Assembly (NCBI GenBank): GCA_035250025.1
Contig: DATFFO010000181.1
Location: 1 to 29,102 of the forward strand
Reading direction: 5' to 3'
DNA length: 29,102 bases
DNA from: DATFFO01 sp035250025
GTDB lineage: Bacteria > Actinomycetota > Acidimicrobiia > Spongiisociales > ZC4RG35
In this document: in pieces, positions 16,408 through 24,712 of the stretch
How positions within the stretch are numbered: position 1 is the stretch's first letter
Layout of the letters: each line of letters starts with the position of its first letter
Translations under genes and position numbers: made by a program
The notes under the pieces: generated by a model
Seen by the model: the letters and a program-made list of their open reading frames with translations, nothing else
Told to the model about the DNA's origin: nothing
Database searches by the model: none

Positions 16408-17516
16408 CCCCACACGTCCTGGGCTACCTCCACCGCTCGTGCCAGCTTGCGCCACTGGTCGTCGCGGCTGAGAGCATTGCCGTGGACCGTGGACGAGAAC
16501 CCGCATTGATGGCTGAGGGCCAACTGGTCGAGGGGGGCATAGGTGGCGGCATCCTCGATACGGGCTTTGACGGCGTCGGCGTCCTCGACTTCGGGATGCT
16601 TCGAGCTCATCAACCCCAGCACCAGGGTTTTGCCTTCGGGCAGGAAGCGGAGCGGTCTGAAGTCTCCCGATCTCTGGTCGTCGTATTCGAGGAAGAAGCC
16701 GTCGACGTCCATCTCGGTGAACAGTGTCTCGGCGACCGGCTCGTAACCGCCCTGGGAGACCCAGGCGCTCTGGAAGTTCCCCCGACATAGATGGACTGTC
16801 GCCGTCATGTCGGCGGGGCGGTCCCTGATCGAGTCGTTCACGAGTTTGCAGTAGAGCCGTGTGAGGTCGTCGGGATCGTCGCCCCGCGCCGCGGTCCGTT
16901 CCCGAACCTCGGGGTCACACAGGTAAGCCAGGTTGGTGTCGTCCATCTGCAGGTAGGTGCAGCCGCGCTGGGCCAGGTCATCGATCTCGGCCCGGTAGGC
17001 GGCGGTCAGGTCGTCGAAGAACTGGTCGAGGTCTGGATAGACGTCCGTGCTGATGGCGTCCCGACCGCCCCGGAAGTGGAGCATGGACGGTGCCGGGATC
17101 GAGACCTTGGGTGTTTGCGATACTTGCGAGCGAAGGAACTCGAAGTCCTCCCCTTGTATCGATCGGGCGTGGCGAATCGGGGAGTCGACGCGCATCGTCG
17201 GTGGCTTGAACTCGACCTCCGTCCCGTCGTCGCGCTTGAACTTGGCCAGGAAGTCACCCTCTGTGACGGTCACGCCGTCGAGTTGCTCGAGGAAGTCGAG
17301 ATGGAACATGAACCTCCTGAACTCCCCATCGGTGATCCCTCGCAGGCCCATGTCTTCTTGCTGTCTCACGACCTCGGCGATGGCCTCGTCCTCGACTGCT
17401 CGCAACTCGGCGTCGTCGATGGCGCCTGCCTCATGGCGTCGCCGGGCCTCGGTCACGGCGGGCGGCCGCAGGAAGCTGCCTACGTGGTCGGCTCGGAACG
17501 GCGGTCTCACGTCCAT
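16401..17516 (-). CDS. MetE-like (cobalamin-independent methionine synthase C-terminal family) zinc enzyme
   Basis: This 371-aa protein is a single Meth_synt_2-type TIM barrel. Zinc ligands of the family are visible: H242 and C244 (TVHLCRGN), E277 (FFLEYDD) and C338 (LSHQCGFSS). Other marks are FRADHVGSFLRPP at the N-terminus and ITDGEFRRF. The family includes methionine synthases and alkyl-group or epoxide transferases to thiols, so substrate cannot be read from sequence. It is far too short for full-length MetE (about 750 aa). It follows livM by four bases and ends the importer operon, which ties it to aromatic-acid metabolism rather than to methionine genes. Methyl transfer from a demethylated aromatic, or thiol trapping of an epoxide, is possible but speculative. 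Confidence 0.85.
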   Translation of the reverse strand: MDVRPPFRADHVGSFLRPPAVTEARRRHEAGAIDDAELRAVEDEAIAEVVRQQEDMGLRGITDGEFRRFMFHLDFLEQLDGVTVTEGDFLAKFKRDDGTEVEFKPPTMRVDSPIRHARSIQGEDFEFLRSQVSQTPKVSIPAPSMLHFRGGRDAISTDVYPDLDQFFDDLTAAYRAEIDDLAQRGCTYLQMDDTNLAYLCDPEVRERTAARGDDPDDLTRLYCKLVNDSIRDRPADMTATVHLCRGNFQSAWVSQGGYEPVAETLFTEMDVDGFFLEYDDQRSGDFRPLRFLPEGKTLVLGLMSSKHPEVEDADAVKARIEDAATYAPLDQLALSHQCGFSSTVHGNALSRDDQWRKLARAVEVAQDVWGY

Positions 17517-17520
17517 GGGT

Positions 17521-18561
17521 TCAACTCCTCATCTCGCTCTCGTCTCGATCGGGGGCGTCATCTGAGCGCCACGTCCCGGCTCTGCGAAATCCGCTCGTCA
17601 CGGCCGGGAGGAAGCCCCTTCGGAAGCCCAGGAACAGCACCACTACCAGGGCGCCGTAGACGACTTCGCGAAGCTGGCCGAACCCGACCAGGACCTCGTC
17701 CAGGATCGTGAAGACCACTGCCCCCAACACCGGTCCCAGGAGGGTGCCTATCCCTCCGAAGGCGAGCATCACCAGGACCCGCACGTCGACATGACCAAAG
17801 CCGAACGTTGATGGTCCGATGTAGCCCTCGTTGTGGGCGTACAGGGCTCCGGCCAGGCCGAGCATCACCGAGCCGATGAGGCCGGCGTATATGCGATATC
17901 GGGCCACGTTCACACCGGCCAGCTCGGCCGTGATCTCGTCGTCCCTGACCGCCCGGAACGCCCAGCCGATGTGGGATCCGTGGAGGACGCGATACACCAC
18001 GAGGTAGAGCACGACCAGAGCGAGGAACATGTAGTAGGGCGGGACGAGCTGGCGGAGGAATGTTCCCGTCCCGGCCTCGATCACCAGTCCAGTCTCGCCA
18101 CCTGTCAGGTCGCGCTGGCCGAGCAAGAGGTTCCCGAATGCCAGCGAGAAGGCCAGAGTGACGATCCCGGTGAAGATGACACCCAGCGACCGGCTCACCG
18201 CTACCCAGCTGATGAAGCCGCCGACGAGGCCGGCGGCCGCCGCCGCCGCCAGGATCCCCACCGGCATCGGGAGGCCGGCCCGGTCGGTGAGCAACCCTGT
18301 GGCATAGCCGCCGATGCCGGCCAGGGCACCGACGCATAGGAAGAGCTGGTTGGTGCTCCCGAAGATGATGTTGAAGGCGATGGCATAGGCGGCGAACAGG
18401 AGACCGGCGATGGCAAGACCCATCAACAGCCGTGACTCTCCCAGCCACAGGGGAACGAGGGCCAGGGCGGCGGCGGTGGCGGCGATCGGGGCCACGCTGC
18501 GCATCCAGAATCCAGAGCCGTTCGCCTCTCTCGCCAGGTCCTCGCCGTGGGCATCGGTCAC
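17521..18561 (-). CDS. livM: HAAT-family ABC importer permease LivM-type
   Basis: This 346-aa membrane protein has the BPD_transp_2 permease domain with about ten hydrophobic segments. The family cytoplasmic-loop motif is seen as GWAFRAVRDDEITAELAGVN (about 215-234), followed by GLAGALYAHNEGYIGPSTFG and FGGIGTLLGPVLGAVVFTIL. The open frame continues upstream to 19512 through livH. The GTG at 18561 overlaps the livH stop (GTGA) and has GGGAGG before it, so it is the start. A charged 20-residue N-terminal stretch precedes the first membrane segment. With LivH it forms the transmembrane channel. In this context the substrate is probably an aromatic acid, not an amino acid (inference). Confidence 0.92.
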   Translation of the reverse strand: MTDAHGEDLAREANGSGFWMRSVAPIAATAAALALVPLWLGESRLLMGLAIAGLLFAAYAIAFNIIFGSTNQLFLCVGALAGIGGYATGLLTDRAGLPMPVGILAAAAAAGLVGGFISWVAVSRSLGVIFTGIVTLAFSLAFGNLLLGQRDLTGGETGLVIEAGTGTFLRQLVPPYYMFLALVVLYLVVYRVLHGSHIGWAFRAVRDDEITAELAGVNVARYRIYAGLIGSVMLGLAGALYAHNEGYIGPSTFGFGHVDVRVLVMLAFGGIGTLLGPVLGAVVFTILDEVLVGFGQLREVVYGALVVVLFLGFRRGFLPAVTSGFRRAGTWRSDDAPDRDESEMRS

Positions 18562-19415
18562 GTTCGCCTCCCTAGCAGGCCCGTCGGCCTGAAGACGATC
18601 GTGAGCACGGCCGCCAGCAGCAGCATGATCGTGGTGACGTAGGTGCCGATGTAGAACGAACTCACCGTGTTGACGATGCCGAGCAGGATCCCGGCGAGGA
18701 ACGCACCGAGGACGCTCCCCAGGCCACCGACCACGGTGACGATCAGGGCGAGGATGGTGAAGTCGATCCCGGCGGTCACGGTCACCGGCGAGGTCATCGA
18801 ACGGGTCACCGCCACCAGACCCGCCAGGACCCCGCTCAAGACGAAGATCAACCGCCGGGCGGCCGCAGGGTCGACACCGACCAAGCGGGCACCTTCCTCG
18901 TCCTGGATGACCGACCGAACCGCCCGCCCCAGCTTCGATCCTCTGAAGAAAGCCACGAGGCCGATGCCGGCGACGACACTGATGGCCGAGGCCAGGAGGC
19001 TGCCGCTCCGCATCCGAACGCCGAGAATCGGTATCGCACCGCCCCCGATGTTGAGGCTCAGCCCCCTGGTCGGGTAACGCCAGATCAGGAACCCGTCGAT
19101 CATGAAGGCCACCCCCAACGTCAGCAGGAGCCCGAGCAGCACCCGTGACTCTCCTCGCTGGCGGTACACCGGTTGCATCAGCGTGGAATCGAGAAGGAGG
19201 CCGAGGACACCGGCCGCGAGCAAGCCGGCTGCCACCGCCACGCCGGCCGCCGTGCCCGTGTCGCTGACGAGCGTCACGACGACGGCGGCGACGACGGCCA
19301 GCTGGCCATGGGCGAGGTTGAGAACACCCCCGAGCCCGTAGACGAGGGTGAGCCCGACACCCAGGAGTCCGAACTGGAGCCCGAGCACGATGCCGTCCAG
19401 GATCACCGCCGTCAT
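18558..19415 (-). CDS. livH: HAAT-family ABC importer permease LivH-type
   Basis: This 285-aa integral membrane protein matches LivH in size and motifs. The N-terminal GIVLGLQFGLLGVGLTLVYG and NLAHGQLA are the family opening. GSKLGRAVRSVIQDEEGARL is the cytoplasmic coupling loop contacting the ATPase. The end reads TIVFRPTGLLGRR. About eight membrane segments are apparent. The ATG overlaps the livF stop and its own stop overlaps the livM start, so the importer genes are translated as one coupled unit. It is a partner of LivM in the membrane. Confidence 0.92.
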   Translation of the reverse strand: MTAVILDGIVLGLQFGLLGVGLTLVYGLGGVLNLAHGQLAVVAAVVVTLVSDTGTAAGVAVAAGLLAAGVLGLLLDSTLMQPVYRQRGESRVLLGLLLTLGVAFMIDGFLIWRYPTRGLSLNIGGGAIPILGVRMRSGSLLASAISVVAGIGLVAFFRGSKLGRAVRSVIQDEEGARLVGVDPAAARRLIFVLSGVLAGLVAVTRSMTSPVTVTAGIDFTILALIVTVVGGLGSVLGAFLAGILLGIVNTVSSFYIGTYVTTIMLLLAAVLTIVFRPTGLLGRRT

Positions 19416-20110
19416 GCCACGCCCAGGTAGGCCCGGCGGACCTCAGGATTGCGCTCGAGCATGTCCGTGGTCCCCTCGAGCTCGACGCGACCGTTCTCGA
19501 CCACGTATCCACGGTCGGCCAGCTTCAAGGCCAGCGGGACCTGCTGTTCGGCCACCAGCAGTGTCGTACCGTCGTCGTGGAGCGTGGCCAGGGCGTCGTA
19601 CGCGTTCTGAGCCAGTTTGGGCGAAAGGCCGGTGGTCGGCTCGTCGAGCATGAGGAGCCGGGGGCGGGACATGAGGGCGCGGCCGACCGCCAGCATCTGC
19701 TGTTCTCCACCACTCATGGTCCCGGCGTGCTGGGTCAGGCGTTCGCCGAGCTGGGGGAACAGTGCGAGCACGGAATCGAGTGTCCCCCGATCGGGCGAGC
19801 GGGGAAAGGCGCCGAGAGCCAGATTCTCCCTCACGCTCATCTGGGGAAAGAGATGCCGCTCCGCCGGCACATAGGCCAGGCCAAGTCGGGCGATCCGGTG
19901 GGCGGGCATGGCGGTGATGTCGCTCCCATCGAAGGCGACCCGGCCGGCGGAAGGAGCGAGGAGCCCGCACACCGCCTTGAAGAGCGTGGTCTTGCCCGCT
20001 CCGTTCGAGCCGATCACGGTCACCGCCTCACCGTCTGCAACCGTCAGGTCGACCCCGTGGACGACGTCCTGGCCGGAATACCCGGCGCTGAGGCCGGCGA
20101 CCTCAAGCAT
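19412..20110 (-). CDS. livF: HAAT-family ABC importer ATPase LivF-type
   Basis: This 232-aa ATP-binding cassette has a canonical Walker A GSNGAGKT (about 34-41), the LivF-typical LAYVPAERHLFPQMSVREN, an ABC signature MSGGEQQML, and Walker B RLLMLDEPTTGLSP. The switch-like histidine of most ABC ATPases appears as Q in LLVAEQQ, which is normal for LivF proteins. It energises the importer together with LivG. The ATG lies inside the livG 3' end (eight-base overlap) and the stop overlaps livH. Confidence 0.93.
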   Translation of the reverse strand: MLEVAGLSAGYSGQDVVHGVDLTVADGEAVTVIGSNGAGKTTLFKAVCGLLAPSAGRVAFDGSDITAMPAHRIARLGLAYVPAERHLFPQMSVRENLALGAFPRSPDRGTLDSVLALFPQLGERLTQHAGTMSGGEQQMLAVGRALMSRPRLLMLDEPTTGLSPKLAQNAYDALATLHDDGTTLLVAEQQVPLALKLADRGYVVENGRVELEGTTDMLERNPEVRRAYLGVA

Positions 20111-20837
20111 CAGTGCGCCCCAGGTAGGCCTCGACCACGTCCGGATCGCGCATCACCTCGTCCGGCTGCCCCTCAGCCAGGAGCTTGCCGAAGTTGAGTA
20201 CCACGATGCGCTCGGCGAGGTTCATCACGGCCTTCATCACGTGCTCGACCCAGACGACCGTCACCCCGAGCTCATCCCGCACCGTGCGCACGATGTCGAT
20301 CGAGGCCTGCAACTCGGTGTCGTTGAGGCCAGCCATAGCCTCGTCGATGAGGAGGAGGCGGGGATGACCGGCCAGGGCGCGGGCGAGTTCCAGGAAGCGT
20401 TGCTCGTGGAGGTTGAGCGAACCGACCGCGCTGCTACCCCGGTTGCCGAGACCGACGAAATCGAGGGCCTGGCGGGCACGGGCGAGAGCCTCGCCTTCGG
20501 TGACGAGGCCGGCGGTGCTGCCGAACATGGCGCCGAGAAGAGTGTTCTCGATCGCCGTCATCGACTCGAAGGCCCGCGGTGTCTGCATGACCATGGCGAC
20601 GCCTCGGCGGCGGATGCGATGGGGGGCCAGGCCACCCAGTTCGTGTCCCTGGAACCGGATGCTCCCCGCGGTGGGCCTTTCGAGGCCGCCGATGGCTTTG
20701 AGGAGAGTGGTCTTGCCGGCGCCGTTGGGGCCGACGACAGCGAGAATCTCGCCTTCGTCGACCCCGAACGTCACTCCATCTACAGCGGGCAGGCCGCCGA
20801 AGTGTTTCTCGATGTTGTCGATTTCGAGGAGGGCCAC
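20103..20837 (-). CDS. livG: HAAT-family ABC importer ATPase LivG-type, degenerate signature
   Basis: This 244-aa ATPase has an intact Walker A GPNGAGKT (about 36-43) and a LivG-like Walker B region LLLIDEAMAGLNDTE, followed by VTVVWVEHVMKAVM with the switch histidine. The ABC signature is unusual: SLNLHEQRFLELARALA, without the LSGGQ or LSYGQ glycine. This suggests that one of the two composite ATP sites is impaired. The start is GTG at 20837 with GAGGAC close upstream, 13 bases after the binding-protein stop. The C-terminal EVMRDPDVVEAYLG is typical of the family. Confidence 0.92.
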   Translation of the reverse strand: MALLEIDNIEKHFGGLPAVDGVTFGVDEGEILAVVGPNGAGKTTLLKAIGGLERPTAGSIRFQGHELGGLAPHRIRRRGVAMVMQTPRAFESMTAIENTLLGAMFGSTAGLVTEGEALARARQALDFVGLGNRGSSAVGSLNLHEQRFLELARALAGHPRLLLIDEAMAGLNDTELQASIDIVRTVRDELGVTVVWVEHVMKAVMNLAERIVVLNFGKLLAEGQPDEVMRDPDVVEAYLGRTDA

Positions 20838-20850
20838 CGGTCCTCAGGAC

Positions 20851-22176
20851 TCAGGAGCCCGGCACATAGGGCTCGAGCGGGTCCGGTGTGAACAGCCGCT
20901 CGGGATACCAGTCTCCTTGCTCGTTGACACCCTCCGGGGCGGGCCCTGCGCCGATTATGTCGAACACCGGAGCGGCGGCAGCCAACTCGCCCCACTCGGT
21001 CCAGCTCACTTCGAAGGCATAACCGGGCAGGTCGAAGGTCTCGCCGTGGAGATACTCGGCGATGGCGGTCGGGTCGTCGCCCACGGCGGCTACCGCATCA
21101 GCGGCCATGGTCACGATCCCGTACCCGGCGACAGCGTCGTCGTCCATGAACGGATGCTCCGAGAACTCGAGGAACCGCCGGGCGAGTTCCTGATACTCGG
21201 GATCTTCATGGTCGCTGCACTTGTAGTCGGCGTAGCGGTCGATGGCCGCTTCGGCGACACCCCCGCCCATGATCAAGGAGAAAGGTGTGTAGGCGCCGGT
21301 GATCGGGACGTCGAAGCCGAGGTCGGCCGACTGGATTGTGATTGCTCCCGAGCCTGGCGGGTGGCCGGTGGCGACGATCAGCTCCGGGTCGAGGCCTTCC
21401 AGCGCCCGGAGGTAGGTGGTGAAGTCCGTCTCCGGGACGGGCGCCACCTCTATCTGCAGCTCGATGTTGGGATCTTCGGCGAAGGTCTCCTCGAGAGCGG
21501 CCGCGATGGCCTGCCCCCAGGCATAGTCGGCGATGATCGCCCCGACCCGTGTGATGCCCTGGTCCTGGGCGTACTGAAGGATGGGCTGGGCCACCATCGG
21601 CGCCGAGGGAAGGCAGGTCCGGAAGGTGAAGCGGCTCTCCTGGGTCAGGATCGCCTCGGATCCCGCCTTGACCAGGAACAGGGGAACCCCCAGCTCCTCG
21701 GCGACGCGCGTCGTGGCCAGGGCGACGTCGCTGGAGATGATCCCGCCCACTGCTACGACTCCGCCTTCGATGAGGCGCTCCAACCCGGTCACCCCGGCCT
21801 CGGGATTGGACTGGTCGTCCTCGACCACGACCTCGATCATCCTGCCATCGACGCCACCCTCGGCGTTGATCTCCTCGGCGGCCATCAGCATGCCGTCGCG
21901 GAGTTGGACGCCCCAGGGCGTGAACGTCTCGGTCAGCGATGTGAGAGCGCCGATGAGGATGGGGTCGGTGGAGACCGCCGAAGTCGGAGGGGCACTCGTC
22001 TCTGCCGGAGTGGTGGCTGTGGTGTCGGAAGTCGTGTCCGGGGTGGTAGCCGGGGTGCTGGTCGGTGCGGGGGCCCCCGACGTGGCGGCCGGTTCTTCGG
22101 CGGCACACGCCGCCATGACCAGTGTCATGACGGTCAAGATGCAGAGCCATCCGGCCTTCGCTCGCTTCGTCGACAT
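20851..22176 (-). CDS. HAAT-family substrate-binding lipoprotein (LivK-like), probable aromatic-acid binding
   Basis: This 441-aa exported lipoprotein has a basic N-terminus (MSTKRAKAG), a hydrophobic core and the lipobox LVMAAC with C24 as lipidation site. A Thr/Pro/Ser/Ala-rich linker (about 29-68) follows. The Peripla_BP_6 domain starts at DPILIGALTSLTETFTPWG and includes INAEGGVDGRMIEVVVEDDQ. The binding protein delivers ligand to the LivHM channel. HAAT systems next to aromatic genes in other bacteria are known to carry benzoate- or coumarate-type acids, so an aromatic ligand fits the context better than leucine. The ATG at 22176 follows an excellent GGGAGGTAAGG ribosome-binding site. 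A copy of the shared inverted repeat lies about 100 bases upstream. Confidence 0.92.
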   Translation of the reverse strand: MSTKRAKAGWLCILTVMTLVMAACAAEEPAATSGAPAPTSTPATTPDTTSDTTATTPAETSAPPTSAVSTDPILIGALTSLTETFTPWGVQLRDGMLMAAEEINAEGGVDGRMIEVVVEDDQSNPEAGVTGLERLIEGGVVAVGGIISSDVALATTRVAEELGVPLFLVKAGSEAILTQESRFTFRTCLPSAPMVAQPILQYAQDQGITRVGAIIADYAWGQAIAAALEETFAEDPNIELQIEVAPVPETDFTTYLRALEGLDPELIVATGHPPGSGAITIQSADLGFDVPITGAYTPFSLIMGGGVAEAAIDRYADYKCSDHEDPEYQELARRFLEFSEHPFMDDDAVAGYGIVTMAADAVAAVGDDPTAIAEYLHGETFDLPGYAFEVSWTEWGELAAAAPVFDIIGAGPAPEGVNEQGDWYPERLFTPDPLEPYVPGS

Positions 22177-22276
22177 CCTTACCTCCCGACAGCGGGCAGG
22201 GTTGCCCGTCCTAATTGCGGTCGATTCGCCACCCGGTGGTTCCGCCCGAGCGAACTCGTTGCGAGCATAACCTCGC

Positions 22277-22290
22277 TGACCGGTCAGTCA
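22277..22290 (-). promoter_or_regulatory. Shared 14-bp inverted repeat, site 3 (upstream of the importer operon)
   Basis: On the plus strand the site reads TGACCGGTCAGTCA; on the minus strand it is TGACTGACCGGTCA. It lies 101 bases before the start of the binding-protein gene. A TATGCT hexamer (22264-22269, minus strand) follows it by a few bases, so the repeat would again occupy the -35/-10 spacer. The match to site 1 is 11 of 14 bases, with identical outer arms. Confidence 0.65.
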
Positions 22291-22330
22291 CTTGGGAAAC
22301 GCCTATGAATCTCGGGGCCGATCTGCCCGT

Positions 22331-23092
22331 TCAAGCGGTCACGGCGCGCTGGATGAAGTCGGTGGCGGCGGCGACGACCTGGTGGGGTTGGTCGAGGTGC
22401 GGTGAGTGGCCGCAGTCGGCCAGCCAGAGACGCTCGAGCGTTCCCGGGATCCCCGATTCGATGGCGTCAAGTTGGGCGGCCGTGCCGTACTCGTCGTCGG
22501 CGCCCTGGATGACAAGCGCCGGGCAATCGATACCGGGCAGCACAGTCTCGATATTCCAGTCCCGAAACGCCGGGTCCTGCCAGACGTCGACCCAGCCGTG
22601 GAAGGTCGCAACCGGATCACGGTGGTATCGGGCCATCTTCTGGGCCATGTCGTCGTCACGAAAGGCGCGGAGGGCGGCGTCGGTCCCGGCCAGCGTCTCC
22701 GGCTCGACGAAAACGTGGGGTGCGAGGGCGATCAGGGCTGAGGCCGGACGCGGGCCCGCCCCGGCGTGGATCAGTGCGATCGAGGCGCCATCGGAATGGC
22801 CCACCAGGACCGGATCGTCGACCTCGAGGGCGTCCAGCAGCGCGGGGAGGGTCTCGAGGGCCTCGCGCTCCATGAAGTCGAGCGGTCGCGGCCCGGAGAG
22901 GGGATCGGACCACCCATGGCCCAAACGTGAGTAGACGAGCGCAGAATTTCCGGTGGAGGCGGCCAACTCGGCCGGGAACGTGCGCCACAGCTCGACGCTC
23001 CCGAGGCCTTCATGCAGGAACACCATGGTGGGCCGGGTGCCCTCGATCCACAGGTACTCCAGGGCATGGCCGGCGATGGTCAGGAGGGCCAT
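22331..23092 (-). CDS. Alpha/beta hydrolase of the aromatic cluster
   Basis: This 253-aa hydrolase starts MALLTIAGHALEYLWIEG. The frame is open 27 residues further upstream, but that part runs through the probable promoter/operator region and is not conserved-looking. The nucleophile S100 sits in VGHSDGASIALIH, the HG region is FLHEGLGSVELWRTFP, and the C-terminal histidine is in LADCGHSPHLDQP. Substrate cannot be named. In box-type benzoate clusters an alpha/beta hydrolase is often present and has been suggested to open lactones or remove dead-end CoA thioesters. It is divergent from the benzoate-CoA ligase and reads toward the importer operon, which has its own promoter. Confidence 0.85.
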   Translation of the reverse strand: MALLTIAGHALEYLWIEGTRPTMVFLHEGLGSVELWRTFPAELAASTGNSALVYSRLGHGWSDPLSGPRPLDFMEREALETLPALLDALEVDDPVLVGHSDGASIALIHAGAGPRPASALIALAPHVFVEPETLAGTDAALRAFRDDDMAQKMARYHRDPVATFHGWVDVWQDPAFRDWNIETVLPGIDCPALVIQGADDEYGTAAQLDAIESGIPGTLERLWLADCGHSPHLDQPHQVVAAATDFIQRAVTA

Positions 23093-23146
23093 GCACGGAT
23101 TCCAGTCGTTGGCGGGGCGGCCAATGTTAGAGTCCGCGACCGGGCC

Positions 23147-23164
23147 TGACTGACCGGTTGGTCG
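23147..23164. promoter_or_regulatory. Shared inverted repeat, site 4, between the hydrolase and ligase genes
   Basis: TGACTGACCGGTTGGTCG contains TGACCGGTTGGTCG (23151-23164), matching the common pattern with one change at the last base. An overlapping half-site, TGACT, lies at 23147. It lies 18 bases before the ligase TTG and about 55 bases before the hydrolase ATG, so one site could control both divergent genes. A TAACAT hexamer (23124-23129, minus strand) could be the hydrolase -10. Confidence 0.6.
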
Positions 23165-23182
23165 CAGACCCAAGGAGCGAGC

Positions 23183-24712
23183 TTGTCGGTATCAAACGCC
23201 GCCACCCTGGTGGATCACAACCTGGAGGCGGGACGCTCCGATCGGGTGGCCGTGATCACAGACGACGACCAACGGCTCACGTTCGGGGACATGTTCACGC
23301 TGACCAACCGGGTGGCCTACCGCTTGGCAGACCTCGGCGCGGGGCGCGAGGACAGGGTCCTCATGATCCTCGACGACACGCCGGCCTTCCCGGCCTCGTT
23401 CCTGGGGGCAATGCGCATCGGCGCCGTCCCGATCCCAACCAATTTCCTGGCCCGGCCGGACGACTTCGGCTACTTCCTCGACGACTCCTACGCCACTGTC
23501 GCCATTGTCGACTCTGCTTTTCTGGACAAGCTCGAGCCGTTCTTCCGTGAACGACCTGAAGTGATGGTCGTTGTCGCCAACGGCGCCGCTCCCGACGGCG
23601 CCCAGTCGCTGGATGAGTGGATGGCCGAGGACACCGGAGAGGTGGCGCCGTCGGTCGCCCACCCAGAGGACATGGCCTTCTGGCTCTATAGCTCCGGATC
23701 GACGGGCCGACCGAAGGGTGTTGTCCACAGTCATGCCGACGTCTGGTTCACCTGTCAGCAATACGCCGGCGAAGTGATCGGGTCCACCGAGGATGACGTC
23801 CATTTCTCGACCACCAAGATGTTCCATGCCTACGGGCTCGGCAACAATCTGACCTTCCCCATGTGGTCGGGGGCCACGGCCGTGTACCTCACGGGACGCC
23901 CTGCCCCCGACCGGGCGCTGGCTCGAGTGGTTGCCCACAAACCCACTCTCCTGTTTTCGGTGCCCACCCTCTACAACCTGATGCTCGACGCTCCCGGCTT
24001 TTCCGACATCGACTTCAGCTCGGTTCGACTCGGCATCTCGGCGGCGGAGCCGCTTCCGCCCGAGGTGTGGCGACGTTTCCGGGATGCGACCGGGGTGGAG
24101 ATCCTGGATGGAGTCGGTTCGACGGAGATGCTCCACATCTACTGCTCGAATCGCCCAGGTTCGGTGGAACCGGGGACTTCGGGTGTCCCGGTGCCGGGCT
24201 ATGAACTCGCTATCCGGGGCGAGGACGGCCGGACCCTCGGCCCGGATGAGTCGGGGGAGTTGATGGTGCGTGGTGGCAGTGCCCTGTCCTACTACTGGCA
24301 CCAGCGGGACAAGACCCGCGCCAGCTTCCAGGGGGATTGGTTCGCCAGTGGCGACCGTTATCACGTGTCCGCCGGGGGCTCATACACCTACGAAGGACGT
24401 GTCGACGACATGATGAAGGTGGGCGGCCTGTGGGTGAGCCCCATCGAGATCGAGAACCGATTGATGGAGCATCCCTCCGTGAGCGAGGCGGCCGTCGTGG
24501 GGCTCGACGTCGACGGGCTCACCCGAATCAAGGCGTTCGTCATTGCCCGCGGAGAGCCCGGCGACGGCCTCGTTGCCGAGCTTCAGGGCTGGTGCAAGGA
24601 AGCCCTCCAGCGCCACCAATTCCCCCATTTCGTCGACTTCGTCGACGATTTTCCCCGCACGGCCACCGGCAAGATCCAACGCTTCATGCTCCGCCAGCCC
24701 GGCGTCCCGTAG
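23183..24712 (+). CDS. bclA: Benzoate-CoA ligase family protein
   Basis: This 509-aa acyl-adenylate-forming enzyme contains the AMP-binding P-loop YSSGSTGRPKGVVHSH, the benzoate-CoA-ligase-typical FHAYGLGNNLTFPMWSGAT, and GVGSTEMLHIYCSNRPG. It also has GRVDDMMKVGGLWVSPIEIE and a C-terminal catalytic lysine K497 in TATGKIQRF. These stretches match the benzoate-CoA ligase group rather than fatty-acid or 4-coumarate ligases. It would activate benzoate, or a close analogue, to the CoA thioester used by BoxB. The start is TTG at 23183, with AAGGAG seven bases upstream. The nearby copy of the shared inverted repeat places it in the same regulon as boxC and the importer. Confidence 0.92.
   Translation: MSVSNAATLVDHNLEAGRSDRVAVITDDDQRLTFGDMFTLTNRVAYRLADLGAGREDRVLMILDDTPAFPASFLGAMRIGAVPIPTNFLARPDDFGYFLDDSYATVAIVDSAFLDKLEPFFRERPEVMVVVANGAAPDGAQSLDEWMAEDTGEVAPSVAHPEDMAFWLYSSGSTGRPKGVVHSHADVWFTCQQYAGEVIGSTEDDVHFSTTKMFHAYGLGNNLTFPMWSGATAVYLTGRPAPDRALARVVAHKPTLLFSVPTLYNLMLDAPGFSDIDFSSVRLGISAAEPLPPEVWRRFRDATGVEILDGVGSTEMLHIYCSNRPGSVEPGTSGVPVPGYELAIRGEDGRTLGPDESGELMVRGGSALSYYWHQRDKTRASFQGDWFASGDRYHVSAGGSYTYEGRVDDMMKVGGLWVSPIEIENRLMEHPSVSEAAVVGLDVDGLTRIKAFVIARGEPGDGLVAELQGWCKEALQRHQFPHFVDFVDDFPRTATGKIQRFMLRQPGVP

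Noticed and set aside
16164..17711. Plus-strand frames opposite the MetE-like gene
   Set aside because: These are antisense shadows of a well-recognised minus-strand gene with no domain features of their own.
17521..19512. 663-aa fusion of LivH and LivM
   Set aside because: The upstream part is livH read out of frame; GTG 18561 overlaps the livH stop and has a ribosome-binding site.
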